Source: JBOFLG01 sp051657745 (lineage in GTDB: Bacteria > Actinomycetota > Actinomycetes > Actinomycetales > Dermatophilaceae). Taken from it: a stretch of 15,271 bases of DNA. The stretch is taken from positions 1 through 15,271 of the forward strand of contig JBOFLG010000024.1 in the NCBI GenBank assembly GCA_051657745.1, read 5' to 3'. Shown here piece after piece: positions 7,116-13,303 of the stretch. The position numbers and the translations under genes were made by a program. The notes under the pieces were generated by a model, which saw nothing but the letters and a program-made list of their open reading frames with translations, did not search any database and had not been told where the DNA came from. Each line of letters starts with the position of its first letter. Within the stretch, counting starts at the first letter, position 1.

Positions 7116-7573
7116 CGGCCCGACCCCTGCGCCAGAAGCAGCCACTGCGGGTGGCCCGGCGCCGGAAGCTGAGCAAGGGACTCCACGACGTCGCGTGCCG
7201 CCCGCTCCGCATCCCGCTCCAGGTCGCTGAGCTCGTCCCACACCGCACCGACGAAACGCCCGATGGTGTCCTTGGCTGCCGACAGCCGGTCCTCGACCAC
7301 CCGAGTCGCCTGAGCGATCTCCCGCTGACGTTCCTCCAAGGCATCCGCAAGCTCATCGAGGCGCCGAGCAGCCACCTCCACGGCATCACGAACACCGTCG
7401 ATCTCGCGACTATGGTCGCGCAACCGCTCTCGGTAGCGCTCAGCCGCCACCCCGACCCACTGCACCCCCTCGCCCTGGCGGACACCGCTCCCGGTGTACT
7501 CCACCTCACCCGCCTCCGACCGCAACCGGCGCGCCTGATCACGGATCCGTTCTGGATTCCCCCCCAAAGCCAC
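7112..7573 (-). CDS. WXG100-type (ESAT-6-like) helical protein
   Basis: It encodes 153 residues and is almost entirely charged alpha-helix. The motif WVG at residues 39-41 (EGVQWVGVAAERYRER) sits in a helix-turn-helix context, as in WXG100 proteins, the small secreted partners or targeting proteins of T7SSs. It is longer than the canonical 100 residues, with an extra coiled-coil segment (about 60-125) and a short C-terminal tail. The start is a GTG at 7573 without a clear ribosome site. Seven consecutive G residues fall four codons in. The gene lies 83 bp after the peptidase gene, and its stop overlaps the next start (GTGA), so it is probably expressed with the EspG-like protein and hydrolase. 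It could pair with the helical N-terminus of the hydrolase; that is inference. Confidence 0.75.
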   Translation of the reverse strand: MALGGNPERIRDQARRLRSEAGEVEYTGSGVRQGEGVQWVGVAAERYRERLRDHSREIDGVRDAVEVAARRLDELADALEERQREIAQATRVVEDRLSAAKDTIGRFVGAVWDELSDLERDAERAARDVVESLAQLPAPGHPQWLLLAQGSGR

Positions 7574-7656
7574 CCACGGACACTACATCAGGCCCGTCCG
7601 ACGCCATCCATCGGCCGGGCCGAGATCCGCATCGCAGGTCGCGACCCGCCCCCCGC

Positions 7657-8325
7657 TCACGCCGGGGCAGCGCCGAGGTCGGGTGCGTACGAGCGGGCGC
7701 GCACTCGCTGGGCGCCAGTCGGCCGGACGACGATCCACCCCACGTCCCATCCCGACAGGCTCAGCCGGTGCGCGACCATCGCGTCGCGGCGGAGGTGACC
7801 GACCCGCCCCGACGCGGGGTCGTAGACGTCGAGCGGACGATTGCCGTGGCCGCGGAGGAGCAGCACGACGTGGCGCGGCGCCACCGCGTTTCCCACGTAC
7901 AGCAGGGCCGGCTCGCCCTCGGCGACGACCTCGACGAGCGTGTCGAACACCGCAACGAGCCCGGCCGCCGATGCGGTTCGGATGACGCCCACGGTGTACT
8001 GCGTGCCGAGCGCGGAGGCGCCGTACTCCATCTCGCGCAGCGCGCCCCAGGGCGGAGTGCCGAGTCGCCGCGGCCACGGAAGCGCCAGCCGGCCAGTCTC
8101 GAACAACCCGTTTGTGCGACGCATGACGATCCGCTCGTACGCAGCGAATCGCTCGGCTTCGGTGGAACCGTGCGGGGAGCCTGGCAGCCACGGCCGCCCG
8201 GTGCGAACCCACGACGCGAACACCGGGTCGACATGCATTCGGGCCACCGTCAGGCATGCGGACCCGCACGTGACCGGCGACTGCTGCACCGGCCCGGTGT
8301 CCCCCGCTCGCAACCGATACACCAT
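7657..8325 (-). CDS. C39/papain-like cysteine peptidase domain protein
   Basis: It encodes 222 residues from ATG at 8325; GTG codons just upstream (8331, 8328) are alternatives, and the ribosome site is weak in all cases. Near the N-terminus, QQSPVTCGSACL gives a Gln-x4-Cys-Gly arrangement with Cys20, the oxyanion Gln plus nucleophile pattern of C39-type papain-fold peptidases. A candidate His152 (APRHVVLLLRG) and Asp169 (DVYDPASGRV) follow with the family's usual spacing, so the triad looks intact. No signal peptide or membrane helix is seen, so it is probably cytosolic unless exported by another route. It is the first gene of the minus-strand T7SS-type cluster. It could process a cluster product, or be an effector in its own right; the sequence does not decide. 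Confidence 0.7.
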   Translation of the reverse strand: MVYRLRAGDTGPVQQSPVTCGSACLTVARMHVDPVFASWVRTGRPWLPGSPHGSTEAERFAAYERIVMRRTNGLFETGRLALPWPRRLGTPPWGALREMEYGASALGTQYTVGVIRTASAAGLVAVFDTLVEVVAEGEPALLYVGNAVAPRHVVLLLRGHGNRPLDVYDPASGRVGHLRRDAMVAHRLSLSGWDVGWIVVRPTGAQRVRARSYAPDLGAAPA

Positions 8326-8494
8326 CACCACGCGACCTAGTGTCGCGGTCCGGGTACGTCCGGCGCCACCAGATCACACTCGACAGTCACGAACCGGCGG
8401 CGCGCCGACGCACCGGGCATACATCGGGCCTGCAGGCACAGACGGCTCACGCAAGCCCGCTCAGCGACGCTGGCGACGCCGACATCGGGCGTGG

Positions 8495-9778
8495 TCAGGC
8501 GGAGCGCTTACGGGGGGTGCGCTTCCGGCCGGAAGCCTCGGTGTCGGTGCGCACGATGGTGGGGTTGACGTTCTTCAGCACGACATCACGGGTGATCTGC
8601 ACCTTGGCGATCTCGTTGTCACTTGGCACGTCGAACATCACCGAGAGGAGCACCTCCTCCATGATCGCGCGCAGACCTCGAGCGCCGGTGCCCCGGGCGA
8701 GTGCCTGCTCGGCGACGGCTTCGACGGCATCCTCGCTGAACTCGAGTGCGACACCGTCGATCTCGAACATCTTCTGGTACTGCTTGACGAGCGCGTTGCG
8801 CGGCTCGGTGAGAATGCGCACGAGCGCCGGGTTGTCGAGCGGCGCAACGGTGGTGATGACGGGCAGCCGGCCGATGAACTCGGGGATGAGCCCGAACTTC
8901 ATCAGATCCTCGGGCATCACTTCGTGAATCGACTCGGCGAGGTCCTTCGGGGTGTGCAACTCGGAACCGAAGCCGAGGCCCTTCTTGCCGTTGCGGGCCT
9001 CGATGAGCTTCTCGAGCCCGGCGAACGCGCCACCCACGATGAACAACACGTTGGTGGTGTCGATCTGGATGAACTCCTGATGCGGATGCTTGCGCCCACC
9101 CTGGGGCGGGACGGATGCCGTGGTGCCCTCGAGGATCTTCAGCAGCGCCTGCTGCACTCCCTCGCCGGAGACGTCCCGGGTAATCGACGGGTTCTCGCTC
9201 TTGCGGGCGATCTTGTCGACCTCGTCGATATAGATGATGCCGGTCTCGGCCTTTTTGACGTCGTAGTCGGCGGCCTGGATGAGTTTGAGCAGGATGTTCT
9301 CGACGTCCTCGCCGACATAGCCAGCCTCGGTGAGGGCGGTGGCGTCGGCGATGGCGAAGGGGACGTTGAGCATCCGCGCGAGGGTCTGCGCGAGGTAGGT
9401 CTTGCCGCAGCCGGTGGGGCCGATCAACAGGATGTTCGACTTGGCGATGTCGACGTGGTCGGCGTCTTTCTTGCCGGCCTCCCCCGCCTGGATGCGCTTG
9501 TAGTGGTTATAGACCGCGACCGCGAGTGCCTTCTTCGCGACGTCCTGACCGACGACGTACTGCTCGAGGAACTCGAAAATCTCGCGTGGTTTGGGCAGCT
9601 CATCGAGCCCGAGTTCGCTGGACTCGGCGAGCTCCTCCTCGATGATCTCGTTGCACAGGTCGATGCACTCATCGCAAATGTAGACACCGGGGCCGGCGAT
9701 GAGTTTCTTCACCTGCTTCTGCGACTTGCCGCAGAAGGAGCACTTCAGCAAGTCACTGGTCTCGCCCACGCGTGCCAC
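8495..9778 (-). CDS. clpX: ATP-dependent Clp protease ATP-binding subunit ClpX
   Basis: AAA+ unfoldase that feeds substrates to the ClpP chamber in the cytosol; 427 residues, the usual actinobacterial length. The N-terminal zinc-binding domain has Cys13, Cys16, Cys35 and Cys38 (KCSFCGK...ICDEC). Walker A is GPTGCGKT at 120-127, the pore-1 loop is GYVGED at 153-158, and Walker B ends in DE at 185-186 (IIYIDEVDK). A GLGFG motif corresponds to the IGF loop that docks on ClpP. The C-terminus is a basic tail (SGRKRTPRKRSA). The start is GTG at 9778, supported by AAGGG about 7-8 nt upstream and by the conserved N-terminus. It lies 417 bp from clpP2 and has a ClgR-like box 124-141 bp upstream, so it probably has its own promoter. 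Confidence 0.98.
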   Translation of the reverse strand: MARVGETSDLLKCSFCGKSQKQVKKLIAGPGVYICDECIDLCNEIIEEELAESSELGLDELPKPREIFEFLEQYVVGQDVAKKALAVAVYNHYKRIQAGEAGKKDADHVDIAKSNILLIGPTGCGKTYLAQTLARMLNVPFAIADATALTEAGYVGEDVENILLKLIQAADYDVKKAETGIIYIDEVDKIARKSENPSITRDVSGEGVQQALLKILEGTTASVPPQGGRKHPHQEFIQIDTTNVLFIVGGAFAGLEKLIEARNGKKGLGFGSELHTPKDLAESIHEVMPEDLMKFGLIPEFIGRLPVITTVAPLDNPALVRILTEPRNALVKQYQKMFEIDGVALEFSEDAVEAVAEQALARGTGARGLRAIMEEVLLSVMFDVPSDNEIAKVQITRDVVLKNVNPTIVRTDTEASGRKRTPRKRSA

Positions 9779-9901
9779 GGATCAACCCTTCTCCCTGCGG
9801 ACGTCTACTGCGACGTACGACCGATCTGACGACGCCGACGCTACCTGCCGACGGCGGTCGCCGCACTCATTGAAGCCCCCCGTCCCGCGCGCGTCGCGCT
9901 C

Positions 9902-9919
9902 GTTCGCTGTCAGCGCAAC
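9902..9919. promoter_or_regulatory. ClgR-like operator upstream of clpX
   Basis: GTTCGCTGTCAGCGCAAC matches the published ClgR core GTTCGC-N5-GCG exactly. It also fits GTTCGCYSTSAGCRCAAC, the form found twice upstream of clpP1. It lies 124-141 bp before the clpX start. ClgR is a known activator of clp genes in Streptomyces, Corynebacterium and Mycobacterium. Binding here is inferred. Confidence 0.55.
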
Positions 9920-9966
9920 CGCCGGCGGCCCCGGCTGGCATGGGGTGTTCGAGACCGGGATCCGAC

Positions 9967-10118
9967 GGATGCCGCCCGCGTGCCCGCGGTTGGCGGGAGG
10001 TCTGAGCGGTCGCGTCCGTGCCTGTCGGCCCGTTCGGATGCCGCCCGCGTGCCCGCGGTTGGCGGGAGGTCTGAGCGGTTGCGTCCGTGCCTGTCGGCCT
10101 GCGTGGATGCCGCCCGCG
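9967..10118. repeat. 69-bp direct repeats, two full copies plus a partial third
   Basis: Copies begin with GGATGCCGCCCGCG at 9967, 10036 and 10105. The first two differ only at one internal C/T and the last few bases, so the duplication is recent or kept homogeneous. The third stops after about 14 bases and runs into an inverted copy of itself. Each unit contains an imperfect inverted repeat (CCGCCCGC...GCGGTTGGCGG). Confidence 0.9.
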
Positions 10119-10138
10119 CTGGTGCGCGGGCGGCATCC
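10105..10138. terminator. Perfect 15-bp hairpin downstream of clpP2
   Basis: The arms GGATGCCGCCCGCGC (10105-10119) and its exact complement (10124-10138) enclose a TGGT loop. It lies about 58 bp past the clpP2 stop in the direction of transcription. No T-tract follows on either strand, as is common for actinobacterial hairpins, so termination or mRNA-end stabilisation is likely but not proven. The arm is identical to the start of the 69-bp repeat. Confidence 0.6.
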
Positions 10139-10195
10139 GAACCGATGGGGCCGGGTTCGTCATCCGAGCAGGGATGACGAGCCCGAGGGGGTTGG

Positions 10196-10843
10196 TCAGA
10201 CCAGGCTGGCCTTGCGTGAGGCGAGCACCTCGTCGATCAGGCCGTACTCCTTGGCGGCCTCGGCGGAGAGAATTTTGTCGCGCTCGATGTCGCGGCGCAC
10301 GTCCTCGACCGGACGGCCCGAGTGGCTCGCAATGGTCTCCTCGAGCCACTCCCGCATCCGCAGGATCTCGTTGGCGGTGATCTCCAGGTCCGACGCCATA
10401 CCGCCGGTGCCCTCGATGGCCGGCTGGTGGATGAGCACCCGGCTATTCGGCAGCGCGAACCGCTTGCCTTTCGCTCCCGCGCTGAGCAATACCGCTGCGG
10501 CCGAGGCCGCCTGCCCGATGACGAACGTCTGCACGTCCGGCCGGATGTACTGCATCGTGTCGTAGATTGCGGTCATCGCGGTGAACGAGCCGCCCGGGCT
10601 GTTGATGTACATGAGGATGTCGCGGTCCGGGTCCTGGGACTCGAGCACGATCAGCTGGGCGATCACGTCGTCGGCGGAGGCGTCATCGACCTGCACGCCG
10701 AGGAAGATGATGCGGTCCTCGAAGAGTTTGGTGTACGGGTCGAGCCGCTTCATGCCGTACGAGGTGCGCTCCTCGAACTGCGGCAGGATGTAGCGGCTGC
10801 TGGGGCCAGGCACGTTCAGCCGGCCGGTCAGGTTGGCGTCCAT
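10196..10843 (-). CDS. clpP2: ATP-dependent Clp protease proteolytic subunit ClpP2
   Basis: Serine peptidase ring subunit that forms the mixed ClpP1P2 degradation chamber with ClpP1; 215 residues. The catalytic triad is Ser114 (GQAASAAAVL), His139 (VLIHQP) and Asp189 (IERDKILSA), with the usual spacing of 25 and 50 residues. The N-terminal segment (residues 1 to about 28) resembles the propeptide and axial loop region of actinobacterial ClpP2. The hydrophobic-pocket strand region (DRDILMYINSPGG) is present. ATG at 10843 is preceded by a GA-rich stretch (GAGAGAGA). It lies 30 bp after clpP1 on the same strand and should be cotranscribed with it. Confidence 0.97.
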   Translation of the reverse strand: MDANLTGRLNVPGPSSRYILPQFEERTSYGMKRLDPYTKLFEDRIIFLGVQVDDASADDVIAQLIVLESQDPDRDILMYINSPGGSFTAMTAIYDTMQYIRPDVQTFVIGQAASAAAVLLSAGAKGKRFALPNSRVLIHQPAIEGTGGMASDLEITANEILRMREWLEETIASHSGRPVEDVRRDIERDKILSAEAAKEYGLIDEVLASRKASLV

Positions 10844-10873
10844 GTCTCTCTCTCGCGTCGTCTCGAGCCGGCG

Positions 10874-11500
10874 TCAGTCGGGGGTGACAGGGTTGTCGCG
10901 GCCCGGGCCGGCCATGTCGGCGCGGGTGATGACATGGTCGACGAAGCCGTACTCCTTGGCATCCGCGGCGGTGAACCAGCGGTCGCGGTCGGAGTCCTTC
11001 TCGATCTGCTCGATGTCCTGCCCGGTGTGCTGCGCGATCAGCCCGGCCATCTGCTTCTTGATGTGGAGCAGTTGCTCGGCCTGGATCTTGATGTCGGATG
11101 CCGTGCCACCGATGCCACCGCTGGGCTGGTGCATCATCACCCGGGCGTGCGGAGTGGCGTACCGCTTGCCGGGGGTACCGGCCGAGAGGAGGAACTGGCC
11201 CATCGAGGCCGCCATCCCCATCGCGACCGTGGCGACATCGTTGGGCACCCACTGCATGGTGTCGAAGATCGCCATGCCCGCAGTGACCGAGCCACCAGGG
11301 CTGTTGATGTAGAGCCAGATGTCCTTCGCGGGGTCCTCGGCGGCGAGCAGCAGCATCTGGGCGCAGATCGCGTTGGCGTTGTCGTCACGCACGTCGGAAC
11401 CGAGGAAGATGATGCGCTCCTTGAGGAGCCGGTTGTAGATGTGGTCATCGAGGCCGGGCTGGCCGTTCGGCCCGGCGGCGACGATTTCGCTGCTGCTCAC
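10874..11500 (-). CDS. clpP1: ATP-dependent Clp protease proteolytic subunit ClpP1
   Basis: Peptidase subunit partner of ClpP2; 208 residues from a GTG at 11500. I chose this start over the longer open frame to 11614 because AGGAG lies about 10 nt upstream, the length then matches the family, and the extra 38 residues look non-homologous. The triad is Ser99 (GMAASMGQ), His124 (VMMHQPSGG) and Asp173 (DSDRDRWF). The INSPGGSVTAGMAI substrate-binding segment is intact. It is the first gene of the clpP1-clpP2 operon; two ClgR-like boxes lie 141-178 bp upstream. Trigger factor, which often precedes clpP in actinobacteria, is absent here. Confidence 0.97.
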   Translation of the reverse strand: MSSSEIVAAGPNGQPGLDDHIYNRLLKERIIFLGSDVRDDNANAICAQMLLLAAEDPAKDIWLYINSPGGSVTAGMAIFDTMQWVPNDVATVAMGMAASMGQFLLSAGTPGKRYATPHARVMMHQPSGGIGGTASDIKIQAEQLLHIKKQMAGLIAQHTGQDIEQIEKDSDRDRWFTAADAKEYGFVDHVITRADMAGPGRDNPVTPD

Positions 11501-11595
11501 GCTGGGGTCGCTCCTGACGTGGTGGGTTCGGGTGCGGGAAAACTCTGCGTGGACCGTCGTGTCGTAGTGGTCCGTCTGGTCTGGTTGTGACAGTG

Positions 11596-11601
11596 ACCCT
11601 A
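11596..11601 (-). promoter_or_regulatory. Possible -10 element of the clpP1 promoter
   Basis: TAGGGT on the minus strand fits the actinobacterial TANNNT -10 pattern and lies 96 bp before the clpP1 start. No good -35 hexamer is visible 17-18 bp upstream, as expected for an activator-dependent promoter. The ClgR-like boxes would then lie roughly 50-90 bp upstream of the transcription start. Confidence 0.3.
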
Positions 11602-11640
11602 ACGTCCGCCTCACACACGGCTACTCCCGACCGGCGCCGT

Positions 11641-11658
11641 GTTCGCCCTGAGCACAAC
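11641..11658. promoter_or_regulatory. ClgR-like operator 1 upstream of clpP1
   Basis: GTTCGCCCTGAGCACAAC matches GTTCGC-N5-GCG except that the last G is A. It shares the form GTTCGCYSTSAGCRCAAC with the box upstream of clpX. Confidence 0.5.
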
Positions 11659-11660
11659 GG

Positions 11661-11678
11661 GTTCGCCCTGAGCACAAC
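11661..11678. promoter_or_regulatory. ClgR-like operator 2 upstream of clpP1
   Basis: It is an exact copy of operator 1, exactly 20 bp further from clpP1. The whole 20-bp unit GTTCGCCCTGAGCACAACGG is repeated (11641-11680), which places the two boxes on nearly the same face of the helix, about two turns apart. Confidence 0.5.
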
Positions 11679-11735
11679 GGCCCCGATCCGGACCTGCGCC
11701 GCTGGGTTTCGGGCCGTCGCTGCGGGCCCGGGTGA

Positions 11736-13124
11736 CTACGGGCGACGCGGCCTGCCCTGCGGGGTCGCCGGTCGCGGTGACAGTTCGCGCACTGCAGGCA
11801 CCACGGCCAGGGCCAGCAGCGCCAGCGCGCCGACCACGGCCAGCGAGCGCAGCACGCCGACCGAGTCGCCGAGCAGACCGAGCAGCGGCGCCCCGGCAAG
11901 GAAGGCGCTGTAACCGATCGTCGCGACGACCGACATCCGGGCCGCCGCGCGCGCGGGGTCATCGGCCGAGGCGCTCATCCCGACTGGGAATCCGAGCGCC
12001 GCGCCGAGGCCCCACACGGCGGCTCCGACGAACGCTGCGATCGGACCACCGAGGATGACGAGGGCCGCACCGGCCGCGGCCAGGGCGAAGCTCACCCGCA
12101 GCACGGGCACCCGTCCGTGGGTGTCAAGCAGCCGAGTGCCGACCAGCCGCCCGACTGTCATCAGGGTGAGGAAGGTCGCGAAGCCGAGTACGCCTGCCCA
12201 GGTGGGGAGTTCGTAGCCCTCGACGAAGGCGACGGCGAGCCAGTCGTTGGCGGATCCCTCGGTGAAGGCAGCGGCGAAGACCACGACTCCGATGAGCAGG
12301 GTGCGCGGCTCGAGCCAGGCCGAGCCACGGCGCGGGGATGCCGAACCCGCATGCGAGGATGCCGAGCCGGCGTGCTCTGCCGCGGAGCGGGCATCCGGGA
12401 CGGCCGAGCCACGGCGCGGGGATGCCGAACCCGCACGCGCGGATACCGAACCCGCACGCGCGGATGCCGAGCCGGCATCCGCGTCATCGGCGGACGGTGC
12501 CTGCCCCCGGTCGGCGGGCGGCTCGGCGGCTCGGGGCAGGAAGCGGTGCAGGGCCCACCACAGCAAGACCGCACCGAGCCCGACCACGCCGAGAAAGTGC
12601 AGCACCAGCGGCAGCTCGGCCCAGGACATCCCCGCACCCACCAGTGCCCCGACCACCGTGCCCCCGCTGAACGCCGCGTGGAAGTGCGGCATGACCGACC
12701 GGGCCAGCTCACGCTCGACCTCGGCACCCTCGAGGTTCATCGCCACATCCCAGACCCCGTTGCCCAGCCCGACCACGAACAGGGCGCCCGCGGCGGCCCA
12801 GCGCGAGCCACCGACGTCGACGACGACTCCGAAGAGCAGCACCCCACCGAGCGTCAGCGCCGCCGCCGCGGCGACCGTGCGGGCGGCCCCGTAGCGCTGA
12901 GTGACCCGGCCCGCGAGCGGGAGTCCGAGGACAGCGCCGATGCTGCCGCCGACCAGCGTCGTGCCCAGCTCGCCGGCCGAGAGGTCGAGGGCGACCTTGG
13001 CATCAGCGATCCGTGCGGCCCAGGAGGCGAACGTGGCACCGGACAGTGCAAAGACGACGAGCACCGCCGCCCGCGCGTCAGCGATGCGTTCGACGGTGCT
13101 GGCGCCGGGACGGGTCTCGCTCAT
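11736..13124 (-). CDS. MFS transporter, YbjJ-like, with repeat-expanded central loop
   Basis: It encodes 462 residues from ATG at 13124, chosen because GAGGGAGG lies 8 nt upstream; a codon at 13142 would add six residues. Membrane protein of the major facilitator superfamily with about 12 hydrophobic segments in two halves. The loop 2-3 motif is GRVTQRYGAART. NGVWDVAMNLEGAEVER and MPHFHAAFSGG are the patterns of the YbjJ/fucose-permease-like branch, whose substrate is mostly unknown. The loop between halves (about 205-275) is enlarged by about seven GSASxxx heptapeptides coded by a 21-bp repeat. The C-terminus ends in a Pro/Arg-rich tail. It is upstream of clpP1 on the same strand, 235 bp away. 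A heptanucleotide microsatellite lies 34 bp upstream of the start. Confidence 0.9.
   Translation of the reverse strand: MSETRPGASTVERIADARAAVLVVFALSGATFASWAARIADAKVALDLSAGELGTTLVGGSIGAVLGLPLAGRVTQRYGAARTVAAAAALTLGGVLLFGVVVDVGGSRWAAAGALFVVGLGNGVWDVAMNLEGAEVERELARSVMPHFHAAFSGGTVVGALVGAGMSWAELPLVLHFLGVVGLGAVLLWWALHRFLPRAAEPPADRGQAPSADDADAGSASARAGSVSARAGSASPRRGSAVPDARSAAEHAGSASSHAGSASPRRGSAWLEPRTLLIGVVVFAAAFTEGSANDWLAVAFVEGYELPTWAGVLGFATFLTLMTVGRLVGTRLLDTHGRVPVLRVSFALAAAGAALVILGGPIAAFVGAAVWGLGAALGFPVGMSASADDPARAAARMSVVATIGYSAFLAGAPLLGLLGDSVGVLRSLAVVGALALLALAVVPAVRELSPRPATPQGRPRRP
12315..12482. repeat. 21-bp tandem repeat in the MFS loop, eight units
   Basis: Units begin at about 12315, 12336, 12357, 12378, 12399, 12420, 12441 and 12462 with a GGATGCCGAVCCSSC core. 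They code for GSASARA, GSVSARA, GSASPRR and similar heptapeptides on the minus strand. A two-unit block recurs (12318-12349 and 12402-12433), which points to block duplication. The period is seven codons, so copy changes stay in frame. Confidence 0.85.
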
Positions 13125-13157
13125 CGGTCGGGCCTCCCTCATCGTCCCGAGCGCCGT

Positions 13158-13245
13158 GCGAACTGCGAACTGCGAACTACGAACTACGAACTACGAACTA
13201 CGAACTACGAACTACGAACTACGAACTACGAACTACGAACTACGA
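13158..13245. repeat. Heptanucleotide microsatellite, 12 copies
   Basis: Three GCGAACT units (13158-13178) are followed by nine ACGAACT units (13179-13241) and a partial unit. The array sits 34-121 bp upstream of the MFS start, in the 179-bp gap before the secreted-protein gene. Seven is not a multiple of three, and nothing else in the gap looks coding, so any effect would be on promoter spacing or the 5' leader. Confidence 0.95.
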
Positions 13246-13303
13246 GAGCCGACCACGGCATTAGCTACCACGCGCTGGCCGGTGGCGCTCGCACACCGGG
13301 TGG

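Larger units (their letters stand above)
9779..10195. other. Intergenic region between clpP2 and clpX
   Basis: These 417 bp contain no convincing gene. From the clpX side they hold a TANNNT-type possible -10 hexamer (minus strand, 9838-9843), a ClgR-like box (9902-9919), two 69-bp direct repeats plus a partial third (9967-10118), and a perfect 15-bp hairpin (10105-10138) overlapping the third copy. Open frames across the region are artefacts of the 69-bp period, which is a multiple of three. Confidence 0.8.

Noticed and set aside
8332..8494. Terminator or small gene between clpX and the peptidase gene
   Set aside because: Only short imperfect stems (such as CAGCGACGCTG) and no open frame with a ribosome site; nothing is strong enough to call.
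7841..9829. Plus-strand 662-residue frame opposite clpX and the peptidase gene
   Set aside because: It is the antisense of the clearly conserved clpX; long antisense frames are common in high-GC genomes.
9867..10349. Minus-strand 160-residue frame with a 23-residue repeat between clpX and clpP2
   Set aside because: It overlaps the clpP2 gene in another frame; the repeat is simply the 69-bp DNA unit translated, and composition is Arg/Pro/Gly-rich as in non-coding high-GC sequence.
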